Assembly (NCBI GenBank): GCA_900637135.1
Contig: LR134353.1
Span: forward strand, 4,340,001-4,404,000
Origin: Mycolicibacterium flavescens
Lineage (GTDB): Bacteria > Actinomycetota > Actinomycetes > Mycobacteriales > Mycobacteriaceae
DNA: 64,000 bases
Direction of reading: 5' to 3'
The position numbers were made by a program, and so were the translations under genes. A model generated the notes under the pieces. It was not told where the DNA came from, did no database searches, and saw only the letters and a list, made by a program, of their open reading frames with translations. This document shows positions 8,982 to 17,257 of this stretch, piece by piece. Numbering within the stretch: the first letter of the stretch is position 1; the number at the start of each line of letters is the position of its first letter.

Positions 8982-10091
8982 TCATACCGGCACCCGTTGG
9001 GGGGTCAGGAGACTCTGGGCGAGTCGCATGTAGGCACCTGCTACGGCCTGCCACGCCATGTCCGGGGCCATGCGCCGCGCTTCGGCGGCCATCGCGCCCG
9101 AGAGACGAGGCTGGGTGACGATTTGGCGCAACGCCGCCGCAAGTCCGGCGGAGTCGTCGTGGTCGACGACCTCGCCGGCCCCGCCTGTGAGTAGTTCAGA
9201 GGCGTGCGGAAAGGCGGTGGCCACCACCGGTCTGCCGTGCGCGATCGCCTCGACCAGCACGCTGGAGGCTACCTGCTCCGTGGAGTCGTAGGGCAGTACG
9301 ACGACCGAGCATTGCTGGAACAACGTGGCCAGCATGGCTCCGTCGTAGTAGCCTGCGTCGAACGTCACCGAATCCGAGACGCCGCACCTGTTTACCTGGT
9401 CGATCCTGGCTTCCCGATATGCCTCACCCTCGGCTGCCGTCACGTGCGGATGTGTCGGACCGGCGACGAGGTACCGCGGGCGTCCAGGTACGTCCTTCAA
9501 TGAAGCCATCACCTCGATGACGCGCTCGACGCCGTCTCCTGGCGCCAACCAGCCCCAGGTCAAAATGGTGGGTCTGCTGGGGCGCTTCGTGCGGATCGTG
9601 GCGGGGACGGTCGCGCCGTGCGGGATCACGCGAACCTTACGGCGGTCGACCTGATAGTCATGGCACAGCCGCTGCCGTGCCGATTCGGACATCACGACGA
9701 CGTGGGCCGCGGAACCGACGATCGCCTCGAGCGCCGACGTCTGGTGTGCTGTCGGCGTTTTCGGGACTGAGCCGACGATGACGATCGACGGGATCGACAA
9801 CCCGTCGACGATGTCGAGTACATCGTCGGCGCCGACGCAGAAGTCATGGTGGACGACCGCGACGTCGGCCTGGTCGAGCGCTTGATCGCTCGAATGCGGG
9901 CTCGCGGAATCCCCCACGACGCTGACGTCGACCCCCTGGCCGCTCAGCGCACGGGACAGACCGGCGGTGAACCGGGCCAACGCGCAGTATTCCGGTGCGG
10001 GTGTACCGAGGATGCTGATGCGTGTGCGGTATGGATTGCGTTGGCGCTGAGCGGAATTCGATCCGAGGACAGATATCGGCGATGCGTTCAA
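8982..10091 (-). CDS. GT-B glycosyltransferase (family 4-like)
   Basis: A retaining GT-B fold glycosyltransferase of about 369 residues. The N-terminal Rossmann half begins ISILGTPAPEYCALARFTAG, the GxGG-like opening in which the acceptor binds. The C-terminal half has TWGWLAPGDGVERVIEV and the E-x7-E-like donor-site region SVLVEAIAHGRPVVAT (about 300). It transfers a sugar from a nucleotide donor to an unknown acceptor, possibly a lipid or cell-envelope glycan. The frame is open much further upstream, but homology-like sequence begins near 10060. The TTG at 10091 is the best nearby start, and the choice is uncertain. It stands alone between a pseudogene and a divergent small gene. Confidence 0.75.
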   Translation of the reverse strand: MNASPISVLGSNSAQRQRNPYRTRISILGTPAPEYCALARFTAGLSRALSGQGVDVSVVGDSASPHSSDQALDQADVAVVHHDFCVGADDVLDIVDGLSIPSIVIVGSVPKTPTAHQTSALEAIVGSAAHVVVMSESARQRLCHDYQVDRRKVRVIPHGATVPATIRTKRPSRPTILTWGWLAPGDGVERVIEVMASLKDVPGRPRYLVAGPTHPHVTAAEGEAYREARIDQVNRCGVSDSVTFDAGYYDGAMLATLFQQCSVVVLPYDSTEQVASSVLVEAIAHGRPVVATAFPHASELLTGGAGEVVDHDDSAGLAAALRQIVTQPRLSGAMAAEARRMAPDMAWQAVAGAYMRLAQSLLTPQRVPV

Positions 10092-10315
10092 GGCGGTCCC
10101 AACTGAAGGATTGGTACCGGCGTGTCCGGCATGAGCAAGTCGCTCGGTCAGATCAGCGGAACTCGGCTGACCCGTTCCGGAATGGCTGGGCTCCCAACTC
10201 CTCGAGGCTACACCCGCAGAAACGCTCGACTTCGCCGGGCACGGCCCTGGAAAGAAGTCAGGGGTAGGGTCTTGGCATCGGGACCATCCAGGCCCCCGCA
10301 ATCAAGGGGCCAGCG

Positions 10316-10453
10316 ATGTCTGACAAGTCTCCTCGGCAAGCGATGTCCAAGAAGTCCGGTAAGTCTCTGAAGGAGAAACGGGCTGACAAGCACGCCAAAG
10401 CCGCCGCCAAAGCGGCCTCCGCCGATGCGGTCGGCGATCTGCGCAAGCGCTGA
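10316..10453 (+). CDS. Small lysine-rich conserved mycobacterial protein
   Basis: A 45-residue, strongly basic peptide beginning MSDKSPRQAMSKKSGKS and continuing with a Lys/Ala-rich helix (KEKRADKHAKAAAKAA) to end in LRKR. Start and stop are clean, third codon positions are GC-rich as in neighbouring genes, and AAGGGG lies upstream. I recall short mycobacterial hypothetical proteins opening with the same MSDKSPRQ-type sequence. Lys/Ala-rich character suggests nucleic-acid binding, but no function is known. It is convergent with the desaturase, 13 bases away. Confidence 0.6.
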   Translation: MSDKSPRQAMSKKSGKSLKEKRADKHAKAAAKAASADAVGDLRKR

Positions 10454-10466
10454 GCCAGCCTTCTGG

Positions 10467-11594
10467 TCAGGCGAATTTCAGCTCAGAAGCGGTTTCTGGG
10501 GCGTCGTCGCTGGTCGCCGTGAGAAAGCGGTCCGGCAGGGCCAGTTTGTGGATCGTGCGCAGCGTCAGAAGGTATTGACGCACGAGCGAGCCACTGGTGT
10601 AGGGCAGGTCGTATTTGTCGCAGATGGCACGCACGCGCACGGCGATCTCCCCAAGGCGATTGCTCGGTAGGTCGGGGAACAAGTGGTGTTCAATCTGGTA
10701 GCACAGGTTGCCGGTCGAGAACGCCAGTAACGGACCGGCGTCGATGTTGGCGGCGCCCAGCATCTGCCGCAGGTACCACTCGGCGCGGCTCTCCTCGTTG
10801 ATGGCGTCGGCGGTGAATTTCTCGGCTCCGTCGGGGAAATGGCCGCAGAAGATCACCACATATGTCCAGAGGTTGCGTATGAGGTTCGCCAACGCGTTCG
10901 CGGCCAGCGCGCGACGCCACCGCCGTCCGCTCAGCGCGGGGAAGACCACGTAGTCCTTGACACCCTGTCGGGCGATCTTGCGAAGAAGCTTCCTTCTCTC
11001 CCGCGTGACCCGCACGGTGTCACCCTCTGCGCGGTCGCGTTCGGAATGGACGCCGTGCAGCGCGATACCCCACTCGAAGATGGCCGCCAGCAGCAGGTTT
11101 CGCAGGGGCTGCAACAGATGCACCGGTTGCCAGGGCTCGTCGCGCGTGATCCGCATGATGCCGAACCCGAGGTCGTCGTCCACACCGACCACGTTGCTGA
11201 ACACGTGGTGGCGGTAGTTGTGCGAGTACCTCCATTGCGCCGAGACAGCGACCATGTCCCATTCCCAGGTAGTGGAATGGATTTCCGGATCATTCATCCA
11301 ATCCCATTGCCCATGGGACACGTTGTGGCCGATCTCCATGTTCTCGACGCACTTGGCGAACGCCAACGACGCCGTACCGAAGAGCCAGCCGGTGCGCGAC
11401 CGGCTGACGCCGATGAGCAACCGCCCCGCCACCTCGAGCGCCCGTTGGAACAAGATCGTGCGCCGGATGTAGGCAGCGTCGCGTTCGCCGAGCGACTCCT
11501 CGATATCGCTGCGTATGGCGTCCAACTCGACACCGAGGGCCTCGATGTCCGCTTCGGTCAAGTGGGTGTAGGCACCGATGTCGGTGATTGCCAA
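10467..11594 (-). CDS. DesA3-like membrane acyl-CoA desaturase
   Basis: A 375-residue membrane fatty-acid desaturase. All three histidine boxes of the di-iron site are present: HNVSHGQWDW (HxxxH), HNYRHHVF (HxxHH) and QIEHHLFP (QxxHH). The start at TTG 11594 gives LAITDIGAYTHLTEADIEAL, matching the opening of M. tuberculosis DesA3 as I recall it, with an AGGA site seven bases upstream. DesA3 makes oleoyl-CoA by Δ9 desaturation of stearoyl-CoA using an NADPH oxidoreductase partner. No such reductase gene is adjacent here, so the electron donor must be encoded elsewhere. Membrane location is expected. A paralogue rather than the true DesA3 is possible. Confidence 0.85.
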   Translation of the reverse strand: MAITDIGAYTHLTEADIEALGVELDAIRSDIEESLGERDAAYIRRTILFQRALEVAGRLLIGVSRSRTGWLFGTASLAFAKCVENMEIGHNVSHGQWDWMNDPEIHSTTWEWDMVAVSAQWRYSHNYRHHVFSNVVGVDDDLGFGIMRITRDEPWQPVHLLQPLRNLLLAAIFEWGIALHGVHSERDRAEGDTVRVTRERRKLLRKIARQGVKDYVVFPALSGRRWRRALAANALANLIRNLWTYVVIFCGHFPDGAEKFTADAINEESRAEWYLRQMLGAANIDAGPLLAFSTGNLCYQIEHHLFPDLPSNRLGEIAVRVRAICDKYDLPYTSGSLVRQYLLTLRTIHKLALPDRFLTATSDDAPETASELKFA

Positions 11595-11744
11595 AATGTG
11601 TCCTGTGTTCGTGCGGGTGGTGGAGCAGGCTCGTGTACGAACCATTGGTTGACGGCGGACCACCGGCCGGAATCGACGAAAGACAACGGCAGCACGTCGG
11701 CTGCGACCAGTCTAGAGAAAAATCGTCGGGGCGACGGCGCGGTG

Positions 11745-12560
11745 TCAGCCGATCGATACCAGTTGGTCGATCGAGTCGTTGGGCAGCTCGCCGTCGACGA
11801 CCGCCGTCACCAGCAACTTGTCCAGCGTGATAGCGCCGTTGTGGTTGGTCAGGAAGGCGATGTCGGCGGCATCGCGTCCGGCGGCGATACGCACCAACGA
11901 CTGGCGCGGTGCCAGCAGCGTCGCGTCGACCACGCGCCAGGCGTCGTCGACGAGCGCCTCGGCGACCGCATGAAAGTCCATCGGGTACAGCCCGGGGGCA
12001 TACACCGATACCACCCGGGCCGGGACGTTCACCGCCCGCAGCAGAGCCACGACCAGGTGCGCATAATCGCGACACACCCCCTCGCCGGCCAGCAGTGTGT
12101 CGGCCGCACCGTCGATCGGGTCGCTTGAGCCGGGGACATACTTCAGGCGGGTGCCGACCCAGGAGGACACGTTCTCGAGCAGGGTCGTCGAGTTGAGGTA
12201 ACTACCGAACTCGGTCGCGGCGAAACCGTAGAACTTGTCGGCCTCCGCGTAGCGACTGGGACGCAGGTACATCAACCGGTCGTAGGGGGTGATGGGCGCG
12301 GGATCCGTCCGGCCGACGATCGTCGCGGCGTACTCCACCGTCAACGTGCCTGTGGGCACGGACAGGGTGTGTATGCGGTTTCCATGTGCGCCGCTGATCT
12401 CGGTCGGTTCGACGGGTTTGCCGTCGAGAAGAATTGAAAGCTGCTCGTGTACTTCGGCATTCGGATGCGGGGCGACGGCGATCTGAAATTCCAATTCGGT
12501 CGGATCGGTGATCTCGACCTGGAGTTCGACCCCGACCTGTCGCCGCATGAGCTGAATCAC
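11745..12560 (-). CDS. Transglutaminase-like cysteine-protease-fold protein
   Basis: A 271-residue protein with the transglutaminase-like catalytic triad: Cys in GEGVCRDYAHL (about 163), His in MDFHAVAEAL (about 196) and Asp in WRVVDATLL (about 213). An N-terminal beta domain of ~120 residues precedes it, as in bacterial members of this family. It may act as a peptidase or amide-forming enzyme; the target is unknown. The GTG start overlaps the TGA of the upstream DUF5994 gene (12557-12560), so translation is coupled and the two are one operon. There is no signal peptide, so it is cytoplasmic. Confidence 0.85.
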   Translation of the reverse strand: MIQLMRRQVGVELQVEITDPTELEFQIAVAPHPNAEVHEQLSILLDGKPVEPTEISGAHGNRIHTLSVPTGTLTVEYAATIVGRTDPAPITPYDRLMYLRPSRYAEADKFYGFAATEFGSYLNSTTLLENVSSWVGTRLKYVPGSSDPIDGAADTLLAGEGVCRDYAHLVVALLRAVNVPARVVSVYAPGLYPMDFHAVAEALVDDAWRVVDATLLAPRQSLVRIAAGRDAADIAFLTNHNGAITLDKLLVTAVVDGELPNDSIDQLVSIG

Positions 12561-13006
12561 GAGCCGGACGTGAGGAGGGAGTTCACCGTCGACACGTTGC
12601 CGGGCGTGGCTGCGGCCATCGCGATCGTGTGTGCGAAATCGGCTTCGGTGGCGGCGGGAACCACCATCAGGGTGATCCTGCTACCGCTGCCGTCCAACAC
12701 CGCGATCGTGTTAGCCGGCTGTCGTTGGTATCCGTCGAGACGAACGACTCGCCCCTTCACAACCGTCTTCCGCGGCGCCTCCGCCCACTCGGCGAGGTTG
12801 TACATCACTCGAGCCACCGGTCCGAGACGAACCGAAAGAACGCTGAGCAGGTCGGGAAGCTCCTTCTGAAGATCCTCGCTGTGGGGCCACCAAGCCCCGT
12901 CGACATAGCCAGTCGTCGGCCCTTTGCTCTTCAAGCGCAATCGCGGGGTGCTCTCAGGCCCGTCGTGTCGTCGGCCGGAGACTGTGGGGGCTTCTTGTAC
13001 CGCCAT
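12557..13006 (-). CDS. DUF5994 family protein
   Basis: A 149-residue protein with the typical DUF5994 opening RLRLKSKGPTTGYVDGAWWP (residues ~22-41), followed by SEDLQKELPDLL and a conserved VRLGPVARVMYNL. The family is widespread in mycobacteria and other actinobacteria and has no established function. It is the first gene of a two-gene operon and is coupled by a GTGA overlap to the transglutaminase-like gene. That suggests a shared role, but nothing in the sequence shows a catalytic site. Confidence 0.8.
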   Translation of the reverse strand: MAVQEAPTVSGRRHDGPESTPRLRLKSKGPTTGYVDGAWWPHSEDLQKELPDLLSVLSVRLGPVARVMYNLAEWAEAPRKTVVKGRVVRLDGYQRQPANTIAVLDGSGSRITLMVVPAATEADFAHTIAMAAATPGNVSTVNSLLTSGS

Positions 13007-13235
13007 CGGATGGTCCTGTCTGAGCCGTCGAACGGCTCAATCACTCAGATCGGTGACGACACGATCTCAGATGGTCGCGTGCGAGATATCGCCGATAGAC
13101 CTTCAGCCTACGCGACTTGGCCCGTGATCACCGTCCCGAACTCAAATCCCCTGGGCAACAGCAGATTTCGCTTCGGACCCACATACGAAACGTGGGCTGG
13201 TGGGAATTCCCACCAGCCCACAGTCGTCGTGCAAG

Positions 13236-13439
13236 CTAGACGGCGGTTACGCCGATTGCCTGAGGCCCTTTGGCGCCCTGCTCGATGTCGAACTGAACGC
13301 GTTGGTTCTCCTCCAGCGACCGGAATCCATTTCCCTGGATCTCCGAATAATGAACGAAGACATCCTTCGCGCCGCCGTCGGGAGCGATGAAGCCGAAGCC
13401 CTTATCGCCGTCGAACCACTTCACAGTTCCCTGTGTCAT
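13236..13439 (-). CDS. Cold-shock domain protein (CspA family)
   Basis: A 67-residue single cold-shock domain. RNP1 is KGFGFIAP (residues ~14-21) and RNP2 is VFVHYS (~29-34). It binds single-stranded RNA and DNA and acts as an RNA chaperone in the cytoplasm. The start is ATG 13439, giving the family's MTQGTVKWF; a GAGAAG site lies about nine bases upstream, and the in-frame TTG three codons earlier is less likely. An upstream hairpin in the leader (13466-13483) may control translation. Mycobacteria carry several such genes, so I give no symbol. Confidence 0.92.
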   Translation of the reverse strand: MTQGTVKWFDGDKGFGFIAPDGGAKDVFVHYSEIQGNGFRSLEENQRVQFDIEQGAKGPQAIGVTAV

Positions 13440-13465
13440 ACTTTTCAACTTCTCTCATTCTGAAC

Positions 13466-13483
13466 GGATGTAGATAAACATCC
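13466..13483 (-). promoter_or_regulatory. Leader hairpin upstream of the cold-shock gene
   Basis: GGATGT and ACATCC form a perfect six-base-pair stem around an AGATAA loop, 27 bases upstream of the cold-shock start. Structured leaders are typical of csp mRNAs, so a temperature-dependent role is plausible but unproven. Confidence 0.35.
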
Positions 13484-13519
13484 ACGTGAAACGCTATCAC
13501 GCCCACCCCTCACCTCGTT

Positions 13520-13830
13520 CCGCGAGCGTGCGGGTCTGCACCCGACACGCCGCGGAATTTCGACAGTCTGCGCACGCTCGAGGCGGCGCGAGCGTGCGCA
13601 TAAGGTGGTTGATTGCATACAACGCCGTAACGAATGCTCGCGGACGAGTGTTCAGACGACGGCGATAATCGCCAACTCTTCTACAGCGAACGATGGCCGA
13701 AAACCGTACTCGCCAACGCGAATCAATGCGTACGTATATCTACAGGCACTGAGCGCACGCTCGTGGCATCGCGACGGTGCGCAAACCGCCGAGAATTCAC
13801 GGTGTGTCGACTGCAAGCACGCACGCTCGC
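13520..13830. repeat. Cluster of GCGAGCGTGCG motifs in both orientations
   Basis: The intergenic region 13484-13844 has no gene. It holds four or more copies of an 11-base motif: CGCGAGCGTGCG at 13521-13532, CGCACGCTCG at 13571-13580, GCGCGAGCGTGCGC at 13586-13599, CGCACGCTCG at 13754-13763 and CGCACGCTCGC at 13820-13830. They alternate in orientation, so 13521/13571 and 13586/13754 can form hairpins. This resembles a dispersed intergenic hairpin repeat (REP-like). Confidence 0.6.
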
Positions 13831-13844
13831 GGTCCGCAAGACAA

Positions 13845-14264
13845 CTACTCCGTCGAGTAGTCGAAGCTCAACCAGCGCTGCGGGCGCATCCGGATGATGA
13901 CCGACGTCGGGGTGAGGTTCTGGTCGGTAAAGGCATTGCCTTCCTCGTCACCGAGGTAGCGGATGGCGATCTCGCGCACCACCGCATCCGTGGCCCGATC
14001 GATACCGACGACGTCGCCCTCCGCCGTGACGTAGCGATACGGCGGCGCCTCGTCCTGCGCGGTGATCGAGAACCGGCCGGCGTCCTTGATCAGCCGGTGC
14101 TTGAGCGACGCCGACTCCGTCCACAGCAGCACCTCACCGCCGGGCTGATAGCCGTACCAGATCGGAACGCTCAGCGGCGCCCGGTCGCGGCGCTCGACGG
14201 CGATGACGCCCACGTGGACGTCGGACAGAAACTTCTCGCGCTCATCGGTCGTCATCTTGGCCAT
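13845..14264 (-). CDS. Pyridoxamine-5'-phosphate-oxidase-like split-barrel protein
   Basis: A 139-residue split beta-barrel flavoprotein-fold protein. It opens MAKMTTDEREKFLSDV, and the barrel contains VPIWYGY and SLKHRLIKDAGRFSITAQ, as in the PPOX/F420-binding family abundant in mycobacteria. Members bind FMN, F420, heme or biliverdin and act as reductases or sequestering proteins. The cofactor cannot be settled from sequence. It is divergent from the formylglycine-generating enzyme gene, 84 bases away, sharing an intergenic promoter region. Confidence 0.8.
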   Translation of the reverse strand: MAKMTTDEREKFLSDVHVGVIAVERRDRAPLSVPIWYGYQPGGEVLLWTESASLKHRLIKDAGRFSITAQDEAPPYRYVTAEGDVVGIDRATDAVVREIAIRYLGDEEGNAFTDQNLTPTSVIIRMRPQRWLSFDYSTE

Positions 14265-14335
14265 AGCTCAGACAACCGGTGCGACCACGATCACATTCCC
14301 GCCGAGGTTCGCGTCGCGGTCCTCATCGCAGCGCC

Positions 14336-14341
14336 TAGCCT
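14336..14341 (+). promoter_or_regulatory. -10 box of a leaderless promoter for the formylglycine-generating enzyme
   Basis: TAGCCT ends seven bases before ATG 14349. This spacing supports ATG 14349 as the start rather than GTG 14346. Confidence 0.4.
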
Positions 14342-14348
14342 GGATGTG

Positions 14349-15224
14349 ATGCTGACCGACCTGATCGAGCTGCCCGCGGGCACCTTCGCGATGGGATCGG
14401 CCGACTTCTACCCGGAGGAGGCGCCCGTCCACGAGGTGACTGTCGAAGTGTTCTCGATCGAGCGCCACCCCGTCACCAACGCGCAGTTCGCCGAGTTCGT
14501 CGCCGACACGGGGTACGTCACCCTCGCCGAGCAGGAGCTCGACCCCGCCGCCTATCCGGGCGCCTCGCCCGATGACCTGGTTCCCGGTGCACTCGTCTTC
14601 CGCCGGACCCGCGGTCCGGTCGACCTTCGCGACTGGCGGCAATGGTGGACCTGGGTGCCGGGCGCCAGCTGGCGCCACCCGTTCGGACCGGAATCCTCGA
14701 TCGACGATCGCCCTGACCACCCCGTGGTGCAGGTGGCGTATCCGGACGCGTCGGCATACGCCGCCTGGGCGGGCCGCCGCCTGCCGACCGAAGCGCAGTG
14801 GGAGTACGCGGCGCGAGCCGGATCCCGATCCCGGTACGCCTGGGGCGATGAGGTGCAACCCGACGGACGCTTGATGGCCAACGTCTGGCAGGGCCGTTTT
14901 CCGTACCGCAACGACGGCGCGCTCGGCTGGGTAGGCACCTCGCCGGTGGCCACCTTCCCGCCCAACGCATTCGGTCTCGTTGACATGATCGGCAACGTCT
15001 GGGAATGGACGACGACGCCGTACGCGCCACGCCACCGTCCCGACGCCCAGAAGTCGGGCTGCTGCGCACCGCCCACCGGCGACCCGTCGAAATTCCAGAC
15101 GCTCAAGGGCGGCTCACACCTGTGCGCACCCGAGTACTGCCATCGCTACCGGCCGGCCGCTCGGTCCTCTCAGTCGCAGGACAGCGCCACCACGCACATC
15201 GGATTCCGCTGCGTCGCCGCGTGA
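14349..15224 (+). CDS. Formylglycine-generating enzyme (sulfatase activator)
   Basis: A 291-residue FGE/SUMF1-family enzyme that oxidises the active-site Cys of sulfatases to formylglycine. The opening LPAGTFAMGSADFYPEEAPV and the RLPTEAQWEYAARAG motif (about 152) are diagnostic. The copper-binding catalytic cysteine pair is intact in GGSHLCAPEYCHRYRPAARS (C-x4-C, about 260-265), followed by the terminal GFRCVAA. Length is normal for a bacterial FGE. It is the natural partner of the Cys-type sulfatase at 4791-6545, though ~8 kb away and on its own promoter, so it may serve several sulfatases. The protein lacks a signal peptide, consistent with cytoplasmic modification before folding. Confidence 0.93.
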   Translation: MLTDLIELPAGTFAMGSADFYPEEAPVHEVTVEVFSIERHPVTNAQFAEFVADTGYVTLAEQELDPAAYPGASPDDLVPGALVFRRTRGPVDLRDWRQWWTWVPGASWRHPFGPESSIDDRPDHPVVQVAYPDASAYAAWAGRRLPTEAQWEYAARAGSRSRYAWGDEVQPDGRLMANVWQGRFPYRNDGALGWVGTSPVATFPPNAFGLVDMIGNVWEWTTTPYAPRHRPDAQKSGCCAPPTGDPSKFQTLKGGSHLCAPEYCHRYRPAARSSQSQDSATTHIGFRCVAA

Positions 15225-15291
15225 CGTTGTGCGACAACATCTTCGCGGCGCCTCGATACACACGCGAACCTGACTTGTCGGACCCGGTGCA

Positions 15292-15297
15292 TACAGT
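15292..15297 (+). promoter_or_regulatory. -10 box of a leaderless promoter
   Basis: TACAGT ends six bases before ATG 15304 and is the main support for that start codon. Confidence 0.4.
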
Positions 15298-15303
15298 GCG
15301 GGC

Positions 15304-15636
15304 ATGATCACATCGGTCGCCATCGCACTGGCCCGTCCGCGCGGGCCCTTGCTCCGCTATTCGGCCTGCTCGCAATACCGATGTTGGACTGGAACCGTGC
15401 GTGCAGACTCGGTTGACACGGCGATCCTCGACGTCGTACGCCGGGTCCGCGACGAGGCGGGGTGTGAGCGGATCCGGTTCGTGGTTCATCTGCCCCCGCG
15501 GAGCACGCTGTGGGCGCTGCGCGACGAGATCGCCTTATTGATTCCCGGTGCCTACTTGGAGCGGCCGCGGCTTGCCGACGAGGAACTGGTGCGCGCGGCG
15601 TACGAAGGACTGCGGGCCGAAGCGTCGACCGCATGA
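15304..15636 (+). CDS. Hypothetical protein
   Basis: A 110-residue protein I do not recognise. The first ~35 residues are irregular and Arg/Cys-rich (SACSQYRCW). The remaining part looks like a small alpha/beta domain (TAILDVVRRVRDEAGC, IRFVVHLPPR, LRDEIALLIPGAY). A GTG at 15397 would give only this well-behaved part, so the start is uncertain, although the leaderless box favours 15304. It lies between the formylglycine-generating enzyme and an amine oxidase gene without overlap. Confidence 0.45.
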   Translation: MITSVAIALARPRGPLLRYSACSQYRCWTGTVRADSVDTAILDVVRRVRDEAGCERIRFVVHLPPRSTLWALRDEIALLIPGAYLERPRLADEELVRAAYEGLRAEASTA

Positions 15637-15812
15637 GCCGCGACTCTCGCCGCCTGAATCAACGGCACCCGCAAGAACTTTGCCGACGCAACAGTTTATT
15701 GACAGCAGCGACAATCAGGCGTTGAGTCTAAATGCCTTCGCACCCGCATGAGGGCGCGCCGAGGCTTGCACCCGGCCGCCCGGCCCCGCGCAAATCGATC
15801 GAAGGGGCTGTC

Positions 15813-17177
15813 ATGGCAGACGTGGATTATTGCGTCGTGGGTGCCGGATTCGCCGGCCTGACTGCCGCATTGCGCCTGAAGCAGGCCGGCCATTCGGTGG
15901 CGCTACTGGAAGCCCGCGACCGCGTAGGCGGTCGCACCTTTACCGAGGTCCGCGACGACGGGGCCTGGATCGATCGCGGTGGCGCGTGGATCGGTCCCGG
16001 ACAGGACGCGATCTACGCGCTCATGAAGGAATTCGGGGTGCCGAGCTACAAGCAGTACACCGACGGTGACGCAATGATGTTCGTCGACGGCAAGAAGTAC
16101 CGTTACACCGGAACCATTCCGCTGTCGATGAGTCCGTGGGCGGTCGCCAACATCGGCACGGTTTTTCTCGAGCTCACGCAGATGTGCAAGGCCATCCCGG
16201 TGGAGGCGCCGTGGACGGCACGCAAGGCGCAGAGGTGGGACCAGACCAGCTGGGCGGCGTGGCTGGACAGGAACACGCTGTCCAAGCCCGCCCGCGAACT
16301 GTTGGAAAGCGCCGTCGCGGGACTGTATACGTCTGCGGCATCAGAGATCTCGCTGCTGTTCGTGCTGTACCAGATGGCGTCGGCCGGCGGACCGAGCTTC
16401 GTGCTGGGCGTCAAGGACGCGGCCGAGGACGCGCGGCCGGTCGGCGGCATGGGCGCAATCCATCGTGCGGTCGCAGCCGAGCTCGGTGACGTCATCCACC
16501 TGTCGCAGCCGGTGCGCAGCGTCGAGCAGAATGCCGACAGGGTGATCGTGCGCTCCGACGACATGGTGGTCAACGCACGTCGCGCGATCATCGCGGTGCC
16601 GATCTCGATAGCAAGCCAGATCGCTTATGAGCCAACGCTTCCCGCCGACCGATCGTTCCTCCACCAACGCATGCCGAGCGGGGCGGTTTACAAGATCGCG
16701 CTGGTGTTCGACGAGCCGTTCTGGCGAGCCGACGGCCTGTCGGGGCAGTCGTTCGGCCCCGGATCGCCGGCGAGCCTGACCATCGACTCGTGCACCGACA
16801 CCGGCACTCCCGGGATGCTCACAGTGATCACCGAGGGTCCCGAAGCGCGCCGGTTGACCAACCTCGGCGATGACGAACGCAAAAGCGCGGTGCTGGGTGC
16901 TGTCGCAGAACGGCTTGGAGACAAAGCACTTTCACCGGTGGACTATGTCGAACAGAACTGGACCATCGAACGGTACTCCGGTGGCGGGATGATCGCGCAC
17001 GCCCCGCCGGGTGTGCTCACCGAGTTCGGACCCGCGCTGCGTGAGCCGTGCGGACGGATCCACTGGGCAGGCACCGAGACTTCAGCGGTGATGTACGGGT
17101 TCATCGACGGCGCCGTGCGTTCCGGCGAGCGCGCCGCGGCCGAGGTCATGGCCCGCGAGGCGATGGCGATGGCTTGA
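15813..17177 (+). CDS. Flavin-containing amine oxidase
   Basis: A 454-residue FAD-dependent amine oxidase. The N-terminal dinucleotide-binding motif VVGAGFAGLTAALRLKQAG (residues ~8-26) is followed by the GG-doublet motif EARDRVGGRT. The C-terminal FAD motif is IHWAGTETSAVMYGFIDGAV (about 420-440). It oxidises a primary or secondary amine to the aldehyde, releasing ammonia and hydrogen peroxide. The start at ATG 15813 has GAAGGGG seven bases upstream; the open frame extends further but without family sequence. It resembles mycobacterial monoamine oxidases such as AofH, though I cannot confirm orthology. The gene is alone in its transcription unit. Confidence 0.88.
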   Translation: MADVDYCVVGAGFAGLTAALRLKQAGHSVALLEARDRVGGRTFTEVRDDGAWIDRGGAWIGPGQDAIYALMKEFGVPSYKQYTDGDAMMFVDGKKYRYTGTIPLSMSPWAVANIGTVFLELTQMCKAIPVEAPWTARKAQRWDQTSWAAWLDRNTLSKPARELLESAVAGLYTSAASEISLLFVLYQMASAGGPSFVLGVKDAAEDARPVGGMGAIHRAVAAELGDVIHLSQPVRSVEQNADRVIVRSDDMVVNARRAIIAVPISIASQIAYEPTLPADRSFLHQRMPSGAVYKIALVFDEPFWRADGLSGQSFGPGSPASLTIDSCTDTGTPGMLTVITEGPEARRLTNLGDDERKSAVLGAVAERLGDKALSPVDYVEQNWTIERYSGGGMIAHAPPGVLTEFGPALREPCGRIHWAGTETSAVMYGFIDGAVRSGERAAAEVMAREAMAMA

Positions 17178-17244
17178 CCGCGGACTGACGAGGCTCAAGA
17201 GCGGACCTCCACAGCGTCGGGTCCCTAGCTTCCGCGCGCGCGGG

Positions 17245-17250
17245 TACTGT
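17245..17250 (+). promoter_or_regulatory. -10 box of a leaderless promoter for the helicase gene
   Basis: TACTGT ends seven bases before GTG 17258, which supports that start over the in-frame GTG at 17249 inside the box. Confidence 0.45.
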
Positions 17251-17257
17251 GCCACCC

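Noticed and set aside
13520..13830. CRISPR array
   Set aside because: Motifs are only 10-14 bases, irregularly spaced and in alternating orientation; no cas genes.
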